NCBI GenBank assembly: GCA_964363305.1
Contig: CAYIHX010000075.1
Span: 1-12,456 of the forward strand
DNA: 12,456 nucleotides
Reading direction: 5' to 3'
DNA from: CAYIHX01 sp964363305
Lineage (GTDB): Bacteria; Bdellovibrionota; UBA1018
Both the position numbers and the translations under genes were made by a program. Of the stretch, positions 7,403 to 12,456 are shown piece after piece. Position 1 is the stretch's first letter. Every line of letters begins with the position of its first letter. The notes beneath the pieces were generated by a model that ran no database searches, had not been told where the DNA came from, and saw nothing but the letters and a program-made list of their open reading frames with translations.

Positions 7403-8593
7403 TCAAGCCAACCCCTCCCAAGGATAGATCTGTACGCCCGTTTTCAGCTTGAACCGGTCGCCACCTAAAGCAGAGAGACTTCCGCAGCCCCAGTCTTTGC
7501 TCTTCACGCACTTTTCCCGAAACGCCGTGAGGATATTCAACTCCCTTTCGTAGAACCGCTCAGCTCCCAATATCTTGACCGCATGAAGAACCCTCTCCTC
7601 CGCCACTACAAGTTGAATGATCCCGCCCTTGCTCGTGCGATAATAGTAAAGGTCTGAACGCCGGTCTCCAGAACTCGCCCTTTGCGCCAACTGCTCCAGC
7701 AGCGCCCACGTGTGGAGCTGACGTTCGAAGGTAGCGCCCAGGTAGACCGCTATGCCGACATCAAAGATAAAATACCAAGGCCTTCCGGTTCCCAACGGAT
7801 GAGGATCAAGCCGATGGAGCGCGAAAAGCTGCTCCAGTACCATGATATGAGTTTTCACTTTGCGCAGATCGATTTTCAACAGCCGAGCCACCTCGGCAGC
7901 CGTCGGCTCTTCAAGCGTGGCAATCGCCCTGAAAATTCGCGCGCACAGCACTGAATCAATCTTCACCTTCGGAAACAGAGTTGCATCGCGTTGCGCGGTG
8001 AGGTCGATCCAATCTTGGAAGAGGCTCTCCTGCTCCCCTCGATCGCGGACCGCAAAAATGCCCGGTAACCCGCCGCTGCGGAGGTAGGTCATCAGATCCT
8101 TGCGAGAGACCCGCGCCTTGGGTTTAATCAACACATCGTTACCCAACGGGCCCAGCGGCAACGACAGGCTCTCTGCCAACGTTAACGGAAACAGACGTAA
8201 GCGGGTCATCCGGCCCGTGAGGGACTCACGTATGAGAGTCTGCTTGGAAAACTCGGTCGAACCCAAAAGCAAATATCGACCTGGCTCACGTCGGCGATCC
8301 ACCTCCAGCTTGATTGCGTCAAAAATTGCGGGAACTTTTTGCGCCTCATCAATCGCCAGAGGGTGGGCTTCCTGATGCTGAGCCAGGAAAGACTCCGGAC
8401 TTTCAGCCGCGAAAAGCTGCGTGCCGCTGGAGTCAAAAGTCACATACCTCAACCCCTTGAGCCGCCCCCCGAGAAGCTGCCGAACCAGAAAGCTCTTACC
8501 CGTCTGCCTGGCCCCTTGAATAGCCACGACCGGGCTGAATTTGAGTTTTTTCTCAAGAAGCGGCTGCGCGTGGCGAGATCGAGGGTGGGGCAT
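7403..8593 (-). CDS. AAA_14/DUF4143 family ATPase (AAA4), nuclease-like motif altered
   Basis: This ATPase is 396 residues from ATG at 8593. An ATG at 8614 in the same frame adds seven codons, but it lies inside the hairpin IR4. The 8593 start makes the N-terminus align without gaps to AAA3 up to the P-loop. Walker A is GARQTGKS (27-34), Walker B is LAIDE (79-83) followed by AQKVP, then LLLGSTEF, and SLTGRMTRLRLFPLTLAES carries the finger-like Arg. The C-terminal region has Q327 where AAA1 has the motif Asp, and H-A338-V-K340 where AAA1 has I-E-V-K, so the nuclease-like centre has lost both acidic residues. It is closest to AAA3. No Shine-Dalgarno is visible and IR4 directly precedes the start. 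A long spacer of 94 bases separates it from AAA3, so AAA3 probably has its own promoter. Confidence 0.92.
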   Translation of the reverse strand: MPHPRSRHAQPLLEKKLKFSPVVAIQGARQTGKSFLVRQLLGGRLKGLRYVTFDSSGTQLFAAESPESFLAQHQEAHPLAIDEAQKVPAIFDAIKLEVDRRREPGRYLLLGSTEFSKQTLIRESLTGRMTRLRLFPLTLAESLSLPLGPLGNDVLIKPKARVSRKDLMTYLRSGGLPGIFAVRDRGEQESLFQDWIDLTAQRDATLFPKVKIDSVLCARIFRAIATLEEPTAAEVARLLKIDLRKVKTHIMVLEQLFALHRLDPHPLGTGRPWYFIFDVGIAVYLGATFERQLHTWALLEQLAQRASSGDRRSDLYYYRTSKGGIIQLVVAEERVLHAVKILGAERFYERELNILTAFREKCVKSKDWGCGSLSALGGDRFKLKTGVQIYPWEGLA

Positions 8594-8594
8594 A

Positions 8595-8657
8595 CCCCTA
8601 ATATACCCCTCCAATCCACGACAATCAATGTCGTGGATTGGAGGGGTATATTAGGGG
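8595..8657. repeat. Inverted repeat IR4 (29-bp arms, 5-nt loop) upstream of AAA4
   Basis: Bases 8595-8623 pair perfectly with 8629-8657 around a five-base loop (8624-8628). After one mismatch two further pairs follow (8592-8593 with 8659-8660). The element fills the gap between the two genes: its left end meets the AAA4 start codon (8593-8591) and its right end meets the stop codon of the NTase 2 remnant (8662-8660). No T-tract flanks it in the NTase reading direction, where it runs straight into the ATG of AAA4. Confidence 0.96.
8600..8628 (-). promoter_or_regulatory. Candidate promoter inside IR4, predicted leaderless for AAA4
   Basis: On the minus strand TTGATT (8628-8623) and TATATT (8605-8600) are exactly 17 bases apart, matching consensus at four and five of six positions. 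Six bases separate TATATT from the ATG at 8593, so transcription should begin at or beside the start codon. The -35 element spans the loop of IR4, so the promoter faces AAA4 and is poorer on the other strand. Confidence 0.5.
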
Positions 8658-8659
8658 CA

Positions 8660-9018
8660 TTATCGCTCAAACCTCCGCGCTAGCACGGGTGAAGCCCATC
8701 GCCGAAATTTCTGCTCATCGAAACCTTCCGGGCAATGATCCCGAGCGACACGAATATCCTGCAAATCCACGTCCGTGCCCCGCCGTAGCTTGAGATAAAC
8801 GAAAAAACTGAGATTAGGGCGATACACCTTGCCCTTCAAACCCTCCGGCACCTCACGAACGAAAGGCTCGGATGGCGGATTCGTACAAAATCGACGTCCT
8901 CTGTCCCGCGACTCGGGTCAAAAGCGATTCGAACCAATGCGCCGCCTGTCAAAAACCAATCACCACCCAGTTCATTGCAGAGGTACTTCAAAATTTCGTC
9001 AATTTTTTGAGAATCCAC
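8660..9018 (-). pseudogene. Broken nucleotidyltransferase gene (NTase 2)
   Basis: Two frames make up one small nucleotidyltransferase-like protein. The first starts at GTG 9018 with GGGAGG about a dozen bases upstream and reads MDSQKIDEILKYLCNELGG, then WFLTGGALVRI and TEDVDFVRI. That is the G-G loop (residues 25-26) and the D-x-D pair (D41, D43) of the superfamily. This frame runs out at TGA 8838-8836. From about 8870 downward a second frame takes over (PFVREVPEGLKGKVYRPNLS..., then LKLRRGTDVDLQDI) and ends at TAA 8662-8660. The total is short for the family, so a deletion as well as a frameshift is likely near 8870-8890. Unlike NTase 1 it still shows the catalytic Asp pair. It lies upstream of AAA4 in the same direction, mirroring NTase 1 and AAA1. 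Confidence 0.75.
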
Positions 9019-9037
9019 ATTTTGCCCCGCCTCCCGC

Positions 9038-9049
9038 TAGAATGGAGGA
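9038..9049 (+). promoter_or_regulatory. TAGAAT -10-like box and GGAGGA directly before the peptidase start
   Basis: TAGAAT at 9038-9043 ends six bases before the GTG at 9050, and GGAGGA at 9044-9049 touches that GTG with no spacer. That is too close for a normal Shine-Dalgarno. The -10 spacing equals that at AAA1 and AAA4 and would give a leaderless message. I see no convincing -35. The alternative is that translation begins further downstream. Confidence 0.3.
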
Positions 9050-10093
9050 GTGAGTCGCGAGGAGCAAGCATCGGCAGCCATTCGGATCTTAGAAGCGTTT
9101 CTCGCTCAGTCAGATGCTTCAGTAGATCGCCCGGAGGTTGTGGCCCACGCCACGCTCTCCGCCCTGGCCCACCATTGGTTCAAGCAGTTCGCTACTCCAC
9201 AAGTAATCGATCTCCTCCAACGCAGCGCCCGCATCCGCGCGGCGGAGCCCTCACGCTGGATGACCCAACGCCGAATCGCGATCTCAAAAGCGGCTACTGC
9301 TTCAACTCCGACCAAGCGGAAAGCTATTTATTCAGCATTGCTCGCCATTCTCACCGTAAATTCAATTGCAATGCCTGAAGCATTAGCCGAGCCACGATCA
9401 AGTCCGAAATGTCCCCACGGGCAACACTGGGTTCGGGCTCATCATCGCAAAGCCTATACCCGAACGGATGGCGTCACTTTTTCTGCGTCGGATGTCTCGG
9501 CCCACTGCCATCCAGATCCAGCCGGATATTCTTTCTGGAAAGACAAAATTCTCTCCGGCCTACCTAACGGCTGGAGACAACGATCCGAAGTAGCCAAACA
9601 GTGGAGCCCCGACGAAAAGGAAAGAACCCTAGAAGCCCTCGCCGTACTTCCTCCGACACTCTATGCGAACTCCCTCAAAGGAATCTATCGCCTTTCCAAA
9701 TCTAGCCTCGACAATCTCAATCCAGCATCAGGTCAACCCGGCGTTATCGCACTCTACGATCAGGCATTCCAAAGCAAGCAGGAACTCGCACGCGTCCTTG
9801 CTCATGAACTAGCTCACGAAGCCTACCGCCAACTTTCCGACGACGAAGCAACATCCTATGGCAAGGTCGCTCAGTGGACGGTCGTCAGTACGCCGTCTGG
9901 AAATCAGATCGCAGTCCCTCTCAGAGAGAATTTCTCGGAAGACGATGGAAAAGAAAACCCCAACGAAGACTTCAGCAACAACATCGAACACTTTCTATTC
10001 TCACCCGTCGGCCTCCAAAGTAAAAATCCAGATATCTACCGATGGCTTCAAAAAAAGTACGGTGATAGCTTCAAGCTAGGAGACGGAAGATGA
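9050..10093 (+). CDS. Putative exported zinc metallopeptidase (HELAH motif)
   Basis: This 347-residue protein has HELAH at 252-256, the HExxH zinc-binding signature. A third ligand could be E306 in NEDF or E312 in NNIEHF. Ahead of it, residues 121-155 hold a Cys/His/Trp-rich stretch (CPHGQHWVRAHHRKAY, later SAHCHP) that may be a small separate module. A hydrophobic run at about 92-108 ends in EALA|EP, like a signal peptidase I site. If GTG 9050 is the start, about 90 mostly helical residues precede this signal, which is unusual. ATG at 9260 (residue 71) would give a conventional signal peptide of 43 residues, but without a clear ribosome site. The stop overlaps the next gene by ATGA, so the two are probably co-translated. 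Substrate unknown; I do not recognise a named family. Confidence 0.82.
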   Translation: MSREEQASAAIRILEAFLAQSDASVDRPEVVAHATLSALAHHWFKQFATPQVIDLLQRSARIRAAEPSRWMTQRRIAISKAATASTPTKRKAIYSALLAILTVNSIAMPEALAEPRSSPKCPHGQHWVRAHHRKAYTRTDGVTFSASDVSAHCHPDPAGYSFWKDKILSGLPNGWRQRSEVAKQWSPDEKERTLEALAVLPPTLYANSLKGIYRLSKSSLDNLNPASGQPGVIALYDQAFQSKQELARVLAHELAHEAYRQLSDDEATSYGKVAQWTVVSTPSGNQIAVPLRENFSEDDGKENPNEDFSNNIEHFLFSPVGLQSKNPDIYRWLQKKYGDSFKLGDGR

Positions 10094-10596
10094 AAAATCT
10101 GTTGCTGGTATTTGCATTTCCTCTCCTTTGTGCATGCACATCCCAGCCGAACGCAGTTGAAAAATTCAATCTGCGAAAACCCATTGAGCTTTCCGGCCTA
10201 GCCAAACTTCGTATGGGCAGCATTTCGACGAGCGATGCTCGCGCCATGTTTGGCTTGCCAGATCAAATCGTTCAGCACTCAAGAAACGAGGAGATCTGGA
10301 TGTATGAACGCCACAACATGAACCTTTGGGTCAACACGGGAAATCAGCGCGTACAGACCGCGACGTGGACTCCCTCCTCTTCTGATCCATTGAGAAATCA
10401 AGATCAAGCAATTGCCTATTTCAGAGACAGGTCATTGACTCCTCGACCGGTCGGATGGGTTTCTCACCCACACTACTCCTACGAGTCACATGAAAATATC
10501 TATGAAAGTCGAGACCACTCGATATCGATAGTCGTCAACACGAAAAGCCACACGGTATCCTCGATCTCTTTCTTTCCACCGCGAGCTGAAAAATAG
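10090..10596 (+). CDS. Small outer-membrane-type lipoprotein with BamE/OmlA-like region
   Basis: This 168-residue protein has a short signal, MKNLLLVFAFPLLCAC, with the lipobox LCAC and C16 as the likely lipidated residue (Cys at -2 is uncommon but tolerated). Residues about 38-75 (LAKLRMGSISTSDARAMFGLPDQ, then EEIWMYERH) resemble the SmpA/OmlA/BamE fold, where a 'G..s...v...lG.P' turn is followed by a strand with W-x-Y. The rest, Trp- and His-containing, is not recognised. ATG 10090 overlaps the peptidase stop (ATGA), with GGAG eight bases before. Co-expression with the peptidase suggests an envelope role for both. The BamE likeness is by eye and may be only a shared fold. Confidence 0.82.
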   Translation: MKNLLLVFAFPLLCACTSQPNAVEKFNLRKPIELSGLAKLRMGSISTSDARAMFGLPDQIVQHSRNEEIWMYERHNMNLWVNTGNQRVQTATWTPSSSDPLRNQDQAIAYFRDRSLTPRPVGWVSHPHYSYESHENIYESRDHSISIVVNTKSHTVSSISFFPPRAEK

Positions 10597-10620
10597 GTCA
10601 ATCAAACGACCTTTTGACCT
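10594..10620 (-). terminator. Possible rho-independent terminator of mpl
   Basis: On the minus strand the arms AGGTCAA (10620-10614) and TTGACCT (10601-10595) can pair with a 12-base loop, followed by ATTTTT. It lies over the mpl stop and the last bases of the convergent lipoprotein gene, whose stop is one base from the mpl stop. The stem is short and only moderately GC-rich, so the call is weak. Confidence 0.3.
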
Positions 10621-12058
10621 CATCCAACTCCGTCAGCAGCTTCCCGATAAAACCGCCAAACCCGCCGTTCGAAAGCACCGCGATCAAGTCGCCGCTCTTC
10701 GCCTGGCTCGCCACTGCGAGCACCGCCGCGTCGATCTCCTGCGGCAGCAAACGGGCCTCGCCTCCGCGCTTCTTCATATCCTCGACCAGCTGCGCGCTCG
10801 AAAATTGATCGTCTGATTTGATAGATGACTGATCATATGCATTAGCGATGTAAGCCACCGCCGCCTCATCGAACGCGGCCGCGTACTCCGCTTGGAAAAC
10901 TTTTCTTCGCGAAGTAGCGCTGCGAGGCTCGAACACCGAAACCAGTCGACGCGCGGGATACTTCGCGCGCAACGCCTTCAACGTCTCGCGCACAGCCGTC
11001 GGGTGATGGGCGAAATCATCAATCACGAGCACGCCGCGCTTCTCTCCCCGCTCCTCCTGGCGGCGCTTGATGCCCCGAAACGAGGCGAGCGCCGAGACAA
11101 TCTTCTCCGCCGGAACGCCGAGTCCACGTAGTTCGATGAAGACCGCCAGCGCATTCATCACATTGTGATTGCCCGGCAACTGGAGGCGGATATCCGCTTC
11201 CGAAGCACCGCCCTTGTTCATCACCCGAAAAGAGGTCAAGCCGTCACGAGTTCGAATCTCGGACGGAAAGTAATCCGCCCTCTGCGCAGCCGTCGATGCA
11301 TAAGTCGTGACGGGAACACGGGCGCGCGGCAGCAGCTTCCGAACCGACTCGAAATCAAGGCAGGCAATCAAGCGCCCCCCCGGACGAATCCGATCGAGCA
11401 ACCCCTCAAAGGCCCGTTCCACCGCCGCCAAATCCGCGTAGATATCCGCGTGATCAAACTCGACCGAGGTGAGGATCGCATCATCGGGCAGGTAGTGATT
11501 GAACTTCGGGACCTTGTCCCAGAACGCGGTGTCATATTCGTCGCCTTCGAGCACGAACGGAGCGCCCTCGGCCGCCTCGCGTTCAACATGAAAGCTGTGC
11601 GGCAACTCTTGGCAGACGCCCCCGATAAACCACGAAACCGGAAAACCGGCCTCTCGTAACGCATGCGCTAGCAAACTCGAAGTCGTTGTCTTTCCATGCG
11701 TACCAGCCACCACGAGGTTCCTTGTCCGCACGAGCAGAAATCGTTCCATTGCCTCAGGCAACGAAGTGTAATCCAGTTTACCGTCGATGGCCGCGCGCGC
11801 CTCCGGATTATCCCGTCGCACGACATTCCCGATCACGACCAGATCAGGCCGACCGACTCGGCTCAAATTCGCCGCATCGTAGCCGGTATAGAGCTCAACA
11901 CCTGCGTCGCGCAAGACATCGCTCATTGGCGGATAAACCGGCCCATCCGAGCCCGTCACCCGAACTCCCGCGCGTTTGAGAAAAGCAGCGAAAGCCCCCA
12001 TCAGGGTGCCGCCGACGCCAACGATATGTACATGCTTCAGATCCGAGAGTGTTTTCAC
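10598..12058 (-). CDS. mpl: UDP-N-acetylmuramate:L-Ala-gamma-D-Glu-meso-DAP ligase
   Basis: Mpl is the cytoplasmic ligase of peptidoglycan recycling. It joins recovered L-Ala-gamma-D-Glu-meso-DAP tripeptide to UDP-MurNAc using ATP. The 486 residues are the usual length. The N-terminal Rossmann domain opens with HIVGVGGTLMGAFA (11-24). The ATP loop is GTHGKTTT (119-126). EGDEYDTAFWDK (171-182) is the stretch that separates Mpl from MurC, and SVEFDHADIY (198-207) follows. The C-terminal domain has LPGNHNVMNALA, IDDFAHHPTAV and FEPRSATSRRKVFQ, all typical of Mpl. The start is GTG 12058, whose last bases form the stop of the upstream hydrolase gene (GTGA overlap), implying translational coupling. 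It ends one base from the convergent lipoprotein gene. Confidence 0.96.
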   Translation of the reverse strand: MKTLSDLKHVHIVGVGGTLMGAFAAFLKRAGVRVTGSDGPVYPPMSDVLRDAGVELYTGYDAANLSRVGRPDLVVIGNVVRRDNPEARAAIDGKLDYTSLPEAMERFLLVRTRNLVVAGTHGKTTTSSLLAHALREAGFPVSWFIGGVCQELPHSFHVEREAAEGAPFVLEGDEYDTAFWDKVPKFNHYLPDDAILTSVEFDHADIYADLAAVERAFEGLLDRIRPGGRLIACLDFESVRKLLPRARVPVTTYASTAAQRADYFPSEIRTRDGLTSFRVMNKGGASEADIRLQLPGNHNVMNALAVFIELRGLGVPAEKIVSALASFRGIKRRQEERGEKRGVLVIDDFAHHPTAVRETLKALRAKYPARRLVSVFEPRSATSRRKVFQAEYAAAFDEAAVAYIANAYDQSSIKSDDQFSSAQLVEDMKKRGGEARLLPQEIDAAVLAVASQAKSGDLIAVLSNGGFGGFIGKLLTELDEVKRSFD

Positions 12059-12456
12059 CTAGGGAATTGTCGCCCGTCCGGGAGCCGTAGGTCAAACGCT
12101 AGCGCTCGATGAAACGCTCTGCGAAAGTCCTGGATCTTGGAGTTTTCCCGAGTGGGGTGCACTCGATTCGTCAAAAGTACGACGCCCACGTGTTTCTCCG
12201 GGTCGATCCAGAGGGAGGTTCCGGTAAAACCCAGATGGCCTACCGAAGCGGTAGAATAGGATGGACCCAGCGTCGACTGATCGCCAGACGAGGTATCCCA
12301 TCCCAGGGTCCGCGTACAGCCCACCGGCAACGGCGCGCGACTCCAGAGTGCCTTCATGACTTTGAACGAGAAGAAGCCGTTCAAGAGCTTCTTCGAAAAC
12401 AGCAGTAAGTCGGGCGTCGTCGAAAAAACCCCCGCATGCCCCGCATACCCCCCCAT
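12055..12456 (-). CDS. Serine hydrolase (beta-lactamase/PBP-like fold), C-terminal part
   Basis: This is the last 133 residues of a protein whose beginning lies outside the window. GYAGHAGVFSTTPDLLLFSKKLL and VGHLGFTGTSLWIDPEKHVGVVLLTNRVHP are typical of the class C beta-lactamase-like serine hydrolases. The HLGFTGT segment takes the place of the KTG/HTG box on the strand beside the active site. The catalytic S-x-x-K would be upstream and cannot be seen. Such proteins include D,D-peptidases, esterases and murein-recycling hydrolases. Its stop TGA (12057-12055) overlaps the GTG of mpl, so a role in muropeptide turnover is the natural guess. The ATG at the very edge of the window is probably internal. 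Confidence 0.88.
   Translation of the reverse strand: MGGYAGHAGVFSTTPDLLLFSKKLLNGFFSFKVMKALWSRAPLPVGCTRTLGWDTSSGDQSTLGPSYSTASVGHLGFTGTSLWIDPEKHVGVVLLTNRVHPTRENSKIQDFRRAFHRALAFDLRLPDGRQFPR

Noticed and set aside
8594..8614. Upstream ATG at 8614 as start of AAA4
   Set aside because: It lies inside IR4 and adds seven residues absent from AAA3. The 8593 start aligns the two N-termini without gaps.
3878..8660. Inverted repeats as ends of insertion sequences or a CRISPR-like array
   Set aside because: There is no transposase, no target-site duplication that I can see, and the repeats differ in sequence and are not evenly spaced.
3305..9018. Calling the block a proven AbiE-type abortive infection or toxin-antitoxin system
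   Set aside because: NTase plus ATPase only resembles such pairs, both NTase genes are broken and no known partner signature is visible.
11165..11659. A 164-codon plus-strand frame opposite mpl
   Set aside because: mpl is certain on the other strand, and this frame has arginine-rich shadow composition.
12055..12456. Treating the ATG at 12456 as the true start of the serine hydrolase
   Set aside because: The visible part lacks the catalytic S-x-x-K and most of the fold, so the gene must continue beyond the window.

Overview
The window reads as the chromosome of a Gram-negative bacterium with moderately high GC. The clearest anchor is a full-length mpl gene (muropeptide recycling with meso-diaminopimelate), supported by a BamE/OmlA-like lipoprotein. 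The overall style would fit Bdellovibrionota or a relative, but that is only an impression; nothing here fixes the taxon.

Layout. (1) 7-2352 (+): a 781-residue protein I do not recognise. (2) 2388-3188 (-): a class I SAM-methyltransferase-like protein with an odd signal-like N-terminus, convergent with gene 1. (3) 3264-9018: an accessory block with mirror symmetry. Left half, all (+): broken nucleotidyltransferase (NTase) gene, intact AAA_14/DUF4143 ATPase (AAA1), broken ATPase (AAA2). Right half, all (-): broken NTase gene (outermost), ATPase AAA4, ATPase AAA3. The two halves meet tail to tail at about 6122-6141. Each ATPase gene has its own inverted repeat just before its start codon: a perfect 70-bp palindrome, a perfect 32-bp palindrome, a decayed one of about 40 bp, and a 29-bp-arm hairpin with a 5-nt loop. 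(4) 9050-10596 (+): a HELAH metallopeptidase-like protein overlapping a small lipoprotein by ATGA. (5) 12456-10598 (-): a serine hydrolase (beta-lactamase/PBP-like fold, cut by the window edge) overlapping mpl by GTGA, a likely cell-wall operon.

The part that could be undescribed is the block 3264-9018. Three of its four repeat regions share a TTAGGRCATTA-like word. At AAA1 and AAA4 the repeat carries promoter-like hexamers placed so that transcription should begin at or next to the ATG, and no Shine-Dalgarno sequence is visible. A self-contained or selfish gene family, each member with its own palindromic promoter/operator and paired with an NTase, would explain this. Two ATPases (AAA3, AAA4) have lost the Glu of the C-terminal nuclease-like E-x-K motif that AAA1 keeps. 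Both NTase genes and AAA2 are decayed, so the block has been losing function.

There is no gene-free stretch over 300 bases once the pseudogenes are counted. The longest spacer, 3769-3877, shows nothing I can interpret. I see no tRNA, rRNA, CRISPR array or transposase.
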